Source: Plantago major (Eukaryota > Streptophyta > Magnoliopsida > Lamiales > Plantaginaceae). Taken from it: 64,000 bases of DNA. The stretch lies in NCBI GenBank assembly GCA_026545765.1, contig CM048844.1, positions 65,595,035 to 65,659,034 on the forward strand, given 5' to 3'. Shown one piece after another: positions 10,865 through 22,470 of the stretch (the stretch's first letter is position 1; the number at the start of each line of letters is the position of its first letter). The position numbers and the translations under genes were made by a program. The notes beneath the pieces are model-generated. The model ran no database searches. It saw only the letters and a list, made by a program, of their open reading frames with translations, and was not told the origin of the DNA.

Positions 10865-12298
10865 TACTGCTACCCATGAACCAGACCCCGTAAGAAAATT
10901 AGAAGAAATTGAATTCGTCATTCCTAATTATTATATTATGCCTTATGTGGAAAGGGACCAATCATTGGCAAATCCACTCACTCGACGTATTCCCATGATT
11001 TTCCGACCCAATGTTTGGAAGGTTTTCATAACCACCCCTGACCGTAAACTTGATTCTGACTGTCTGACTAGCACTGTGCAGAAGTATAGAACAAATGAAT
11101 ACGAATCATTCTCAAATGAGTACTGGGAACCGAGGAATGCAAGATCTCTCAGGGACACATCAATGGAAGGAGTCAAAGGAAGGCCATGAGTTTGCAACCC
11201 AAATGATGAGAACAGGCTGTTTGATGGAGATCCAATCAGTCGAGTGGGATCTGATACCGAGATAGTACTTAAAGTAATGAGAGTTAAGGAGTTCGGTGAT
11301 CAGCCAGGGACTGATATAAGTGTGCTCGAAAGAAGGACTGGATACAATCATAAGACAGATCATATCCACGAGTACACTAAGGATGATGATAACTTCTTCA
11401 CCGAGCAAATTACTCTGCAGCTATGAAGGAAGAAGAAGAGGGAGACACCAAGAAGTAGAAAGCTGAGTCGTGAGTTCAACAGCAAAATTAACAAGAACTG
11501 GGGATGGGTTGATGGACCTAACATCAATCGAAACTCTCCAACAAGGATGCGAAAGAAGAAATTCTTCATTTTCTCTATAATTTCATCGTACCTATTGCAT
11601 TCCTAGCTTGCCCATCTATCGACAACACCAAGTAAGTGATCTCTACATAATATTATCCTGATGACATCTTCAAATTTAAGTTTATATCCTTCACTTTTTT
11701 GCTTGCACTTTCTTCTTTCTTCTTGACTGCTATGCAATTATATGTTTCATTTGATTGAATTGATTATGTTTGGGATATGTGGATACATGCTTACTTATAG
11801 TATTCACCTTATTAACACTTGCCTTGGTTGAGATCTGAAAAATTGATTGAGAATTTGAGGGTTTTTGTTCTTGCTCACCATGTGTTCATTGTCTCATTAG
11901 ATCAAATCCCCGTGTTGACCCTTTTCTCCATCGATTACATGCTCACATGATCTTTACTTGAAGAATTACGCTTAGGAAACATGTTTGCATCGTCATATGC
12001 TCATTGGATGGAATTCTCAATGCAATATGCTCTACACTTTGATGCTTGACACAACATGAGAATTTGTGCTACATGCCTAGTTCATGCATTGATTTGAAGC
12101 AGCTATTGACTTATCAGAAGCTAGAATTTTGCATACATGCTATACCGAACATCAGATTTTGGGGGAGGAAGACTCCATGAGATTTGCATGTAAGCCATAG
12201 TCCAGAGTTCACTCCGAACAAGCTATCTGACACACTTTTGAGCCCAGGTACCATGGAAGAACGAAGGAGGATACCCATCGCAAGATGGATAAACTCTT
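10865..12298 (+). other. Element F spacer between gag and ORF2
   Basis: No intact gene. The part 11560-12200 aligns in inverse with 53800-54440 of element D, so it is a shared noncoding spacer. It carries a PPT-like box at 12154-12166. The last 60 bp may be an ORF2 remnant resumed at 45345 after element B. Short open frames near 10938-11190 and 11244-11426 have no recognisable domain. Confidence 0.55.
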
Positions 12299-13475
12299 TG
12301 ATGAGTAGATATTTTAACGACTCATTCAGTCTTTTTTAACCGTATTTTGTTATGTCCTTTAGCCGTTTTTGTAGTCTTTTAGTGCATTTTCACGTTTGGG
12401 TATTTTGTGTGTTTTTGTATTTTTCAGGTGTTTTTGTGTAAAAGGCAAGGAATTGGAGGAGCGTATGCAAAATCGAAGCTTATTCAAGCTTCTAGGAGCA
12501 CAGTAAGGCCAAGTAGTGGGTCACTACTCCAAGGAGGTGACAAGTAGATTGAGAAAAGGGAGTAAAAATTGGAAGAAGTGGGAAAAATGGGAGCTTTTCC
12601 GGATGGGATTCTCACCGCGGTGAGATCCAGTAACACGGAGGCTCACCGCGGTCCAAGAAAACAGAACACTAAGAAACCGGAGCACCCCCCAGCGACCTAC
12701 ATGCATTGGGAAGGCTCACCGTGGCAACACTTGTACAAGAACAGTTCAACCACGATTTCTGGTAGTCTTTTCCCATGATTTCAAATTTCTACTTCCTTGG
12801 TTCTATAAATAGGTCACTTGTATTCAGTCTAAAACATATCTTCAGACCTTCTCAGTCTATTTTCATTCTTTTCAAGTATTGTAAACACTCTAGAGATTCA
12901 ATCTCTCTTGCAATAGAAGAATTATTTCCTTTCAGCTGATCTCTTGTCACTAACGTATCCATGTATCAATCGTGCAACTACTATTTAGCTTGTACGTGAC
13001 AGGTTGTTACCATGATTACTAAATCTTCGTGTATCGGTGTGAACTTGTTAGTATTTAATCACCCATTAGGCTATATCCGTATGATTTCATAGCTCGTGAC
13101 TGGCTCTTTGTAGTGATTACGCACTTATAGCCCTTATTTTATTGTACTTTCAATAGCATGCTGATGAACTTCGATTAGTGTATCCTTAATTGGTCATCTT
13201 CATATCAGCACACTTCATGAAACGATTTATTAGTTTCATTGTTTGTAGAATTGCATGATCTAGGTTTTACCTTGTCTTGTTCTTGTTAGATTTTATTCTA
13301 GGTTTGAAGTATCACTATCCACACTATCTGTTTACAACCAACACAAGCGAGTCTATTCTATGAAACTAGCTTAATCAATTCCCTTGAGATCGACCCTGTA
13401 GTTTAAGCCTTGTCTGTCTATAACAATCGCTTTACTACTTGTGTTAATATCAGTATTAAATTTTGAGCGCATCAA
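12299..13475 (+). repeat. 5' LTR of element B
   Basis: 1177 bp, TG...CA. A TATA box (CTATAAATAG, 12803-12812) marks the likely U3/R promoter. It holds the 16-bp palindrome TCTCACCGCGGTGAGA (12610-12625), a partial copy at 12642-12654 and a weak copy near 12714. Its start has an imperfect inverted repeat, ATGAGTAG (12301-12308) with CGACTCAT (12318-12325). The PBS follows at once. Confidence 0.88.
12803..12812 (+). promoter_or_regulatory. TATA box of the B LTR promoter
   Basis: CTATAAATAG in the middle of the LTR, in plus orientation, at the same place as TATA-like boxes in the E LTR (59353-59362) and F LTR (47756-47766). Confidence 0.6.
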
Positions 13476-13481
13476 AATTTT

Positions 13482-13499
13482 GGCGCCGCTATCGGGGAA
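13482..13499 (+). promoter_or_regulatory. Primer-binding site of element B
   Basis: TGGCGCCGCTATCGGGGA, seven bases after the LTR end, complementary to the 3' end of plant tRNA-Asp apart from a few changes. Confidence 0.75.
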
Positions 13500-13699
13500 T
13501 TGATTGCTACGTTCTTTTAGAGTAGGAACAATTGTGTTCGTTGCGTCTCTTTTTATTTTTCTTATATTTGAAAAAAAAAATCAAAGGGAAAAAAAATTCA
13601 AAAAATAGTTGTATTGCCTCGTTAGAATAGAAAAATCTAATTTAACTTACATGAACTGGTCCTGCTTTTGAGTTCTGTTGTTGGTTTCATTTCAGGTTT

Positions 13700-14536
13700 A
13701 TGCAAGGGAGAGGATCGCTGAAATCACCATTGACTGCGCGTAATGACGAGGTGGAATGGATAATCGAGGAGTGAAGAAGAAACTTGACGACAGTTAATAT
13801 GGAGAAAGGAAACACAAGTGCCAATGCAACCATTAATGCAAATGTTGTGGCAAACGCACTTGTAGATGTCGTTGCGACCGCCGGTGCACCTAGGCTGGAG
13901 TTCGGGGAGTACATGCAACCCGCGGTGCAAGTGTTCGGATCTACGATTGAGCTTTCTTCTGCTGCGAGGAACTTGGAGATCAAGAACCATCACTTCCACG
14001 ATATGCCCAAGTTCTATGGGCATGCTAACGAGGGTGTGATGAAGTTTCTCAAGGAGTTCGAGGCGTTAGTGGGGCAGATTCCTATAGTCAGGAATAACGG
14101 AGTCACGGACGGAGATTTCCGTAAGAAATTGTTTCCTATGTGTCTGCAGGACTTATCGAAGACATGGCTCCTGCACCTTCCGGAGAACACATTGATGACC
14201 TGGGAGGATTTGTACAAGGTTTTCATGGGGAAGTATTTCCCATACTCGAAGACCTTAAACCTGAGGAGATTAATCGCACACTTTTAGCAGCGATACGATG
14301 AGAGTTTGTACGAGGCCAGGGAGCGCTTTAAGTACCTACTGGCCCAATGTCCACACCATCGGTTTGACGTGATGACGTTGTGTCAGAGCTTCTATTAGGG
14401 GCTTGACACAACAACGCAGATGCTCGTGGATATGAGCATGGGTGGCTCTATAATGCAGAGCACGACAGAAGTGATCGAGGAGGCCTTTGAGAAGTTGGCA
14501 CAAGCGTCTTAGCATAAGGGTGTTCGGGATCGTAAG
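13700..14536 (+). pseudogene. gag: Element B Gag, first copy (interrupted by G2)
   Basis: Starts at ATG 13700, with in-frame stops at 13772, about 14285, 14396 and 14510, and is cut off by the G2 LTR at 14537. Gag core motifs are clear: FHDMPKFYG, FPMCLQDLSKTWLLHLPE, WEDLYKVFMGKYFPYSKT, SLYEARERFKYLLAQCPHH. It is highly similar to the second B copy at 43313. The N-terminal part carries an Ala/Asn-rich stretch. The copy is non-functional; its remaining C-terminal part has been deleted together with the G2/copia/LINE breakpoints. Confidence 0.8.
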
Positions 14537-15308
14537 TGTTAAGGGTAAAATCCCCCAACTACTTAGAGATTATTCGACTTCACAGGTAATAGCCAAGGTA
14601 AGAAGCTCCGTACAGCGTAAGAGCCAATGTGTGAGAACCTGCAACCTCAAGCTTGGTAAGAACCTGCACAAGTGACTTGAGGGGGGGGGGGGGGTAGGAC
14701 CCGGATTGCTAAGCGTCAAACCGGTTAGAGACTTTACTCAAGAGAGATTGAAGATCTGCTCTGTATAATGTTCGGGATTAGTTTCGTCAAAAATCACTTA
14801 CCTTAACATGGGGAAGTGTGCCATATTTATAGGAATTTCTCAAAGAGGGAGGACTCACCTGGATCGTGCCAAGTGTAAGTCTTTGATCGAGCCACCAAGG
14901 CTTGTTTAGGCCCATGGCCCAATAATGACACTTAGCCCATACCATTTTGGGCTTTTAATGGTAGTTTAGTCATTATTGAGAGAGTTTTAGAGGGTGTGAC
15001 ATAGTCTGCCGAGGTTCAAGGTCCGGAGAGGTTGGTCCGGACGCTTGGTCCGGACCATATTGGGCTGTCTATGGGGAAGTTCCCTAGGTTTGCCAGTCTA
15101 CTTGGTTGCTTGTGAGATTGTCATGTTGGGTCCGAATGATCATCTGTATCGGACCTACATGGGTCGGACCTGCAGACCTAGGGTCGGACCCAATATCGTT
15201 TCGGACCTGAGGTTCGGATCATTGTGTCTCGGATCCTTTAGACAACTCGGGAGGCCTTAGGATTCGTTCCAGAGGCGCCTGTGACGGATTGGACATATTT
15301 TCGTCTCA
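14537..15308 (-). repeat. 3' LTR of G2
   Basis: 772 bp from TGTTAAGGG to TCGTCTCA on plus. On the minus strand the PPT AGGGGGACATACG adjoins it. A minus-strand TATA-like box lies at 14823-14832. Compared with 27258-28046 it has an extra stretch with a run of about 14 G near 14680, and lacks two segments of about 50 bp. The word TCGGAC/GTCCGA occurs repeatedly. Confidence 0.88.
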
Positions 15309-15952
15309 ACGTATGTCCCCCTAGTTTCCAAGTATCTTAGTAGAAGATAGTTGTGGAACTATTGGTTGAGACCGTTTAGGATGGGTCGTTCCTTGGTCCA
15401 ATCCGCCTCTCGTAAGCAGAAAAAAGGTGTAATCCGTGCTTCGTAAGGTCCTTAACTTAGTCTCTCTCCCCCCCCCCCTTTTCTTGTTTACCTTTGTTGT
15501 CGTCCGAGGGAAAGGGTTCGGAGTGCAACAAAGTTAAGAAAGAAAAGGGTATTTGTAAGCGAGACTAAGTGTAGACTGAGAACGTCGGCGTTGTACCTTT
15601 GGTAGTTTACGGGTTAATCAGTAGATGAGTGTCCTATCCGAACCAAACTCTTTTGTAAAGAGAAGGTCCGAAGGAAAACGTCCGAGTGGACGAGGGTCCA
15701 TATGTGGGCAAGTGATTTTTGCCAAGAAATGTTCCGAGGCGTCCGATGGGTAGTCATCCGAGGCCTGAGTGTTGTCTTCCGCCCGAAAGTGGGGATGTTT
15801 GTTGTATGCGTCTTTGTTATCGCAAAGTAAGTTTTTTGTACCGATTCGTCATTTCACTTGGTATTATTATACTACACCGTTGGATGATTTTTGATCTACG
15901 ATTGAGATTTAATCCCGAAAAATCGTGACGGTTGGAGTTCCAGATATAGCCC

Positions 15953-15962
15953 TCTATAAATA
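15953..15962 (+). promoter_or_regulatory. TATA box for the antisense gene of G2
   Basis: CTATAAATAG-type box on the plus strand, about 550 bp upstream of the antisense ORF, in a stretch of G2 that has no minus-strand gene. It would drive transcription opposite to the element. Confidence 0.5.
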
Positions 15963-16521
15963 GGGGCTAAGTCGCTTTCAGTCTCCTCACTTTTAGAGAG
16001 AAGATTTTTGTACTTGAGCACGTCCGAAGCAATTGCAATCAATCCGAAGCAGGCAAGAAGGGGTTCGTAGTGCGTGGTTCCGTGCGAAGTCAGCTACCTT
16101 CTATCCAACCATCGGAATACAAGTAAGTTTGCCTCTTTCGTTGCGTGATTCAATTTCCCTTGTTTGTTGTCTTTTCCATTAAGCTGGTCGGATGCATGCC
16201 CATGATGTGTAGGCTAGTTAGTAATAACCAATGTTTTGGCTATGTTGACTAACAACGAGTGAACATCTTACTGACTCCGAACTAACTTCGTCCGGTAGAT
16301 TCGCTTCCTTTTCTCCGAATTTTTAAAGTTCCTTTTCCTTTTTTAATATACATAAACGACCTCTCGGACTACCATCTTAAGGCTCCGAGACTGAGGGATA
16401 TGTCTCCGACGTGTCGTCTTTATCCGACAGCTCCGAGGAGATTGACATTGTTGGTGAGGACGAGTCAGTAGAGCTGGAGTAATCTCCCTGTCCGAGCCGG
16501 GAAGAGCCCAAGGTAAGCTCC

Positions 16522-17831
16522 TTGCTTCGGTTAGTGGTTCCGGGTTCATGGTCTCTGAAGCATCGGGATTACCTGCAAGTCTCTAATGTGCAGGGTGTTG
16601 GTACGGCTCAAGAGACAAGCTCGCAGACTATAGGAGCTTGTCGTCCGGGCCGTGCTGGGAAGGAGCCCGAACTTCCGGTAGAGATTCGATTCGTCGTTCG
16701 CAACCTAGGTTATAACCCTAACCGAATTCCGTTCGTTCCGGATCCGCTGGAGCCTAACATCGAGGAGGTGCATGATACCTCCGAGGTGCCTCCCGAGTTA
16801 GGTATGTTCGAAGAAGGTGTTAAGGATCGGGTTCAAGTAGCTGTGCCCCTTCGGACGGTGGTAGAGTTGGGTTTGTCGTCCGAGGATGATAGAGTGGAGG
16901 AAGAGGTTCGAGCTGAGAATGTTGTTTTTGAGGAGGAGGAGGAAGAAGAAATGTTGTCTGCCCATGTTTTTCGGAGGGAATTTGCTGGTCAAGCGGGTAC
17001 GAGCCACCAGATGACCGAAGAGGAATTGCCCGAGGGACTTAAGAGGGGTGAAGACGTGTTCCGGGTGAAGTTTCCTCGGAGAAGGGACGAGGTTACTCAC
17101 CATAACCCAGAGAGTGAAATGAATGAGGAAGGTACATTGCCCACATGTCCTTCAATTATGACGGCTGAGGAGGTGGAGGAACTTTGGAGGAAGTATGAGA
17201 TTCCAGAGTGTGTGGAAATTCTCATTCCGGATGAGTCGCACGCTTTCTACAATCCACCGTCGGGGTATATGTGCGTTCATGAAATAAGTCTTCATTGCGG
17301 GTGGCGGCCGCCTGTATCGTCCGAGTTTTTGGAGATTTTGAGCAGCATGGGGTTAAGTCCGCACCAAATCATCCCCAACTCGCTCGGAAACTTGATGTGC
17401 TTCGGGGTGATGTGTAAATATAAGGACATCCCGGTCACGTTTGATAACTTCCGGAAGTTATTCAACGTTAGTGTAAGTAATAAAAATACTTTGTTTTATA
17501 CGTTCGTATGTCGCCAAGCGTATACATTTTTTGTCGATCCACTATCTTCGTTGGGGATAAACTGGTGGAAGAGATACTTCTTCGTCCGGTCCGCTTTGAA
17601 ACAAGGTCAATCCGAAGCGGAAAGGCCAAAGTGGAAATTTGAGAAGAAATTTTTTCGAGGCAGGCTGCCGGACTGGAAACCTCCGGCTCGGAACGTCCCT
17701 TTATGGATGCAAGCTCTCCACCGGAATCAAGATCCGGAGAAATATTTCTTCCGAGGGTTGATATGCCAACCTCTTCCTTACTTGGCTGGCTTTTCGGAGC
17801 CAAGTTTCTGCGATGGAAAGAAGGACTTAAG
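16522..17831 (+). CDS. G2 antisense gene, exon with putative gypsy type transposon domain
   Basis: Plus-strand open frame, antisense to G2. Upstream in-frame material ends at a donor AAG|GTAAGC (16510-16516) and an acceptor GTGCAG lies at 16592, so the true exon probably starts near 16593. An acidic N-terminal part is followed by a domain (about 17160-17830) with CVHEISLHCGWRPPVSSEFLE, GLSPHQIIPNS, FYTFVCRQAYTFFV and WKRYFFVR, which I recognise as the Pfam family putative gypsy type transposon (PF04195). Such antisense ORFs are a known trait of Tat elements; their role is unknown. The exon ends at a donor GTAAGTG near 17832. The 5' exon frame contains a stop, so integrity is doubtful. Confidence 0.65.
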
Positions 17832-17951
17832 TAAGTGTTTCCTCCTTCGGGAACGCGGTTGGTCATCCGAGTCGGTGGTTACTTGCTTTGTTTGTAGTTA
17901 TAAATTGTAAAATTTTGTTATCTCGCATCTTAATGTCATTCGGATGTGCAG

Positions 17952-18411
17952 ATTTTTGGTTCGAGTACACCATGTCCAATATGCGAGAGTTGAAGCGGAA
18001 GCAGAATGCTGCTCAGAGAAAGGAGATGGAGGATGGTACTCGGACCTAAATCATCAAGACTTCCACCGTGCTGCCAATGGAGGAGCCTCGAAATGCTGCT
18101 GCTTTCCGAGTGGAGGAGACTCGGAGGGTCGCCACGGGTGAAGAGGTCCAGAAAATACCTACCCCGGACAAGGGTAAGGTAGTTGGTTCGAACGGGGCCA
18201 AGAAACCTCCGAGATCTATGTCTCGGGATCCCCCTGCCAGTGGATCGAGCGCTGCAGCCGGGCAAAAGCGTTCGTCCGAAGGTCCAATCCCTCCGGCCAA
18301 GAAGGGCAAGGGAAAGATGAGTGATGAGCCGATGCCGAGTTGGATCTTGTCGAGGTGGCTCGGCCGCTGAATCGACCGGATTATGAGTTGACATTTCCGC
18401 CAAAGACAAGG
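17952..18411 (+). pseudogene. G2 antisense gene, middle exon
   Basis: After the acceptor GTGCAG at 17946-17951 the frame continues as FWFEYTMSNMRELKRKQ. One in-frame stop lies at about 18048, followed by a basic, Pro/Ser/Lys-rich linker (KKGKGKM). A one-base frameshift near 18350 leads to a last segment ending at a donor AAG|GTTTGT at about 18411. The basic low-complexity composition resembles linkers in related antisense ORFs. Splicing is inferred from consensus sites and frame agreement. Confidence 0.5.
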
Positions 18412-18517
18412 TTTGTTCGTTTAAATTTCTGATTGTTGTTTCAACTTTCTTTGGCTCGGAACTCTGTCTCTAACTTTGCAATGTCGGTTGTTCGTTAGCT
18501 TGCTTGCCGCCGTTCAG

Positions 18518-19377
18518 GTGTGCTCCGTGGTGGCGGGTCGGAGGGCCACATTAGAGGAGGATTTGGCCAAGGCTGAGGCTGCTTGGGCGGTGGAGACGTC
18601 TCGGTTGAACAGTGTGTCCGAGCGGTTGAAGAAGACCATTGCTGCCAAGAGGGAGGCCGAGTCGGAGACGGTCGAAATGAAAAGTTCTATCCTAGAGCTG
18701 GAGAAGGACTTGAAAGTTCACCAAGATAGCTTGGATGAGTTCGTTGGTGCTCCTGAAACTTCAAGGATATGATGCTGAATGTGCTGCTAAAGGTCCTGAT
18801 AAGGGCCGTCCAGGATTTCTTGGGTTCGGACTCCTACAAATTCTTGCTCGAATCCAAGTATGAAGAGGCTCGGCAGGATGGGTTCGATGCAGCTGTGGGC
18901 CAGTTCCGGAGGAAAGGTTGGATTCCGAGTGGCTGTGACTTCGAGGGTGAAGGAGTTTCTACTTTCAAAGAGGCCGATGGCTCGGACTTTGTTCCAGAGG
19001 GTGTCTCGGATGAAGACTTGCTCCAATGCGAGTTTGTGGAGCTGGTCTGTGATGAGACAGAAGACAAGAAGTTCGGCCACGGTGGTCCGTATCTCCCGCA
19101 GTTTGTGCCCCGGTTGCTGATGTCTAGTGTCTTCGTTCCTTTGGAGGACCACTTGGAGCACAACCGAGACTGGTTGACCTTGTCTGGGCCTGTCCAAGGT
19201 TTCGATCGGAACTTGGACTTGATGCAACAATGCCCTGCCTTCCTGAAAGAGTGTCAGGCTCGGAGAGATAGGAGGTTGGCCCAAAAAGCCAGAGAACGGG
19301 AGCAAGCACCTCCGGAGGAGGATGTCGGAGGCCCCTCTGGAACTCAGGCTGGTCCATCTGAGCGGCGGAGAGAGTGA
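18518..19377 (+). pseudogene. G2 antisense gene, C-terminal coiled-coil exon
   Basis: Follows a TTCAG acceptor at 18517. The first part (to 18772) is a heptad-rich coiled coil (LEEDLAKAEAAWAVE, LKKTIAAKREAE, ILELEKDL). A frameshift at about 18765 joins it to the second part, ending at 19377, which has an FLGSDSYKFLLESKYEEARQ-like helical segment, an acidic middle and a basic, Arg-rich tail with PPEED. A coiled-coil C-terminus after a PF04195-like domain is the usual layout for this class. Overlapping minus-strand frames are shadows. Confidence 0.55.
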
Positions 19378-21138
19378 AGACGGGGTCTGCCCCGGATTTC
19401 TGTAATTGTGAGCCTTCGGGCCTTGAGACAATGTTATTTCCTTCTTAGTCGCTGTTTTGTATAACTTGCTTTATCTAAGTTACACTTGACTCGGTATCTG
19501 TGTTATTGGTCCGGGCTCGTTGATAGCTCGGAGCAACTTTTATTACTGGCTTGTGTTATTGCCCTTCCGAATGCATGCTTCTCCTCGTGCGTTGAATTTG
19601 TAAAACTGATCAGTAAGTCGAAGTTTTCGTTGGCTCGGCTTGTTCGGATAATGGGTCCGAGTCCACGAGGCCAAATTTTCCCGAACGTTAATTGCCTTAA
19701 GTAAATTCTCCCTTTGTTGGCTCGTGGGTCGGTCGGACACGGTGTTCGTCCGAATCATAGCTCCAAACGTTTATTACCTTAAGTAAACAGGAATGATTCG
19801 GAGTCGTGTCTTCAAATGTTAACCATACAGAAAAAATTGGTTTACCCAAAGCTATAACAAGTAGGACTAGTTCGGATGTTATCATCCTGCTCAATCCGTA
19901 GGGACTTGGTGCGCCGTTTCGAATCGTGTTGGCTTGTGAGAAGTTGGTAAAAAAGTAAACAATCAGTAGAAAATTTGAGTGACTTGCTACGGGTCACAGT
20001 CGGTACGGAGGTCATCATGGCAGCCTCGAGCTGACGCATCCGAATGGCTAATTAACTTAAGAAGGCCGGAAATGTGAAGGGATTTTTTGGTTGGCCCAAT
20101 AGTGGCCCAAGCGTTACGCCCAAGTCCAGGCCCAAGCCCATCGCCGGAGGTTACGGGCCACGTGGCGACTACTGATTGGTCCTTATATATACCCTTGGAT
20201 TGTACGGCTTTTCGTCAGATCATTCCATCCCTTTTATAGTAATAGGTGGTTCGGATCCTGGGTCCGGTCGTCTGACGAGTGGGTTTATTTCACCATTCCT
20301 ATGCGTGATCTTGCCTCTAAGGGTTTTTCGATGCTTCGGAAGTCCCTCTAAGTCGGACCATGTTGGGGACGATGAAGTCAAGTCACTCGGATTCACGCTC
20401 CTTCGGATCCTCGTGCTAATCTTCTTTCTGCGGGGCTGTAACGTGTATCGTCAGCTTCAGCCCCGGGGAAGCGGATTAGTTCGCTGTCCCTAAGGACTGG
20501 AAGACTTGTTGGCATGGAGAGTCGAATTCTCAGGCGGTTTGCTTCTTCCTCCATTCACCATTTTCTTGAGGTGCCCGAGGGTGCGAACCAGAAAGTGGTT
20601 GTGGTGGAAGATGTGGATCGTTTGAGAAGACCGTGGAGCTGCCTTGCCGTACCAGAGTTATCCGGTCCGGATTCAACTTGTCCTTTTGTGCGGTAGGGAC
20701 TCATTCTTTGGAGATCCATTGGTTCGTGTTGTTCCTGTTTTGCTCGGACGCTGGGTTTCGGATGTAGAGTTCCCTTAATTTTTCGTGACTCGGATGTATG
20801 TATTCGGAGTTTGGAACCTTGTAATGCGTACTCCTTTGAATAATACAAGGTCTTCTTCCTCTGTTTCTTTGACTCGTTATAATGCTTTATCCAAACTAAC
20901 AGGTATAAGCTAATTTTGTTTGAGCAATTGGCTTCTCGAATATTTGCTGCATCAGTTGGCTCGGACCTTCTCTGACCGGTCCGAGGCAATCCGTTTGTGT
21001 GAATGTAGCTTTTACTTCCTTGCAAAAAGTTGTATTGATTTGACGGAAATTCAAGTACAACGGGTGGGCTTCGAGGCCGGATAAGGAAAATGACAAAAAA
21101 CTTTGATAACTATCGTAGTCTAATCTCAAAGTGTTATC
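19378..21138. other. G2 region between antisense gene and integrase
   Basis: About 1.8 kb without a recognisable gene. It contains the 3' end of the antisense transcript unit (plus) and the 3' untranslated part of the pol transcript (minus), so the two would converge here. TCCGA/TCGGA words are common. A promoter-like cluster is at 20157-20193. Confidence 0.5.
20157..20193 (+). promoter_or_regulatory. G-box / CCAAT / TATA cluster
   Basis: GCCACGTGGC (20157-20166, G-box), ATTGG (20175-20179, inverted CCAAT) and TATATATA (20184-20191) lie within 37 bp. The cluster could serve a second antisense transcript; no clear ORF follows. The TATA core is itself palindromic, so direction is uncertain. 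Confidence 0.35.
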
Positions 21139-22470
21139 CTAAGCATAAAACTTTTGCAAATTCTTAACATTCCACGTTCTCTTCAAGGCTCGCCCTTGGT
21201 TGTCTTCTAGCTCAAAGCTTCCATTGACTCTGGCTCCAGTAACTTTGTAATGTCCTTCCCATTTGGGCTTGAGTTTCCCAACATTGCTTAAAATATCGGC
21301 TCTTCTGAGGACTAAGTCTCCGACTTGTATATCTTTGGGGAAGACATGCTTATTGTAAGCTCGAGCAGTCATGGCTTGGTATCGTAGGATGTTAGCTAGT
21401 GCCTTACTTCGTTTGTCTTCAAGGAGCTCAAGGTCGTAGATCCTTGCGACTTCATTGTCAGCCGGGTTGTACCGTTGGATCCTCTGGGTTTCCACTACTA
21501 CCTCTGAAGGAATGACTGCCTCAGATCCATAGAGAAGGGAAAAAGGCGTCTCCTGTGTAGAAGTCCGAGTCGTCGTCCTATGTTCCCAAAGGACCGCGTC
21601 GAGATCATCTGCCCAACTGTCTTGGGAGGTCCTCAACCTTTTCTCCAAAATTTTGACGATGGTCTTGTTGGTGGCTTCTACTTGACCATTAGCTTGGGGG
21701 TGGCCAACGGAAGTGAAGCGTTGTTCTATTTTGAAAGATTGAAGCCACTCCTTCAGTCTTGACCCAGAGAACTGAGCCCATTATCCGACACTAGGACTCT
21801 TGGAAGTCCGAAGTGGCAGATGATGTTCTTCCAGATGAATGTCCGTACCCTGCTTTCAGTGATGGTCGAAACTGCCTCTGCCTTAATCCATTTAGTGAAA
21901 TACTCCACTGCCACGATCAAGAACTTGTTCTGATGTGTTCCGAGTGGGAAGGGACCAACTATGTCTATGCCCCATTGATCAAATGGACATGCTATAATTG
22001 ACGGAATCATAGGGTTTGTCGGGCGATGTGGTATGTTGGCATAATATTGGCAGTCTTCGCAGGCACGAGCGAAGTTGGCGGCATCAGCGTCAAGGGTAGG
22101 CCAATAGTATCCTTGTCTTGTTATCTTCTGCGCCAAGGTTCTTCCCCCAGAGTGACTTCCACAACTTCCAGCATGGATTTCCTCCATCACAGTTTTTGCT
22201 TCCTGGGGATCTAGGCATCTCATGTGGGTGCCGGTGAAGGATTTTTTGTAAAGATCTTCTCCCATGATGAAGTATCTACTGGCTCGGCATAGGATCTTCC
22301 TTGCTTCTCTAGGATCTGAAGGTAGAGTGCCATCCTTGAGATAGTGGAATATGTCAGTCATCCAGCTTCTTTTAGTGCTCAAGAGGAAGACTTGTCCATT
22401 GGAGTTTGCCAAGGAGGAGTCCGTGTGGGTCATCAAGATGACACTTCTCGTGTCCAGAGCTCCTAAGGCC
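21139..22470 (-). pseudogene. G2 integrase (frameshifted)
   Basis: Minus strand. The zinc-binding HHCC region (HAGSCGSH ... CEDCQ) is followed by the catalytic core: first Asp in WGIDIVGPFP, second Asp in LVSDNG, and Glu in GQVEATNKTI. The frame breaks between 21753 and 21648, just after the second Asp. The C-terminal part (RRADILSNVGKLKPKWEGHYKV) is the usual GPF/GPY-type end. Integrase inserts element cDNA into the genome. It is the last pol domain, as in all Ty3/gypsy elements. The frameshift makes it non-functional. Confidence 0.85.

Noticed and set aside
12569..12778. Short open frames across the palindrome region of the B LTR
   Set aside because: They follow from the GC-rich palindromes and lie inside an LTR.
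14675..14695. G14 run as a G-quadruplex regulatory site
   Set aside because: A single homopolymer present in one LTR only; more likely slippage or assembly noise.
18787..19431. 214-codon minus-strand frame
   Set aside because: Shadow of the antisense-gene exon on the plus strand, which has the coiled coil and matches the family layout.
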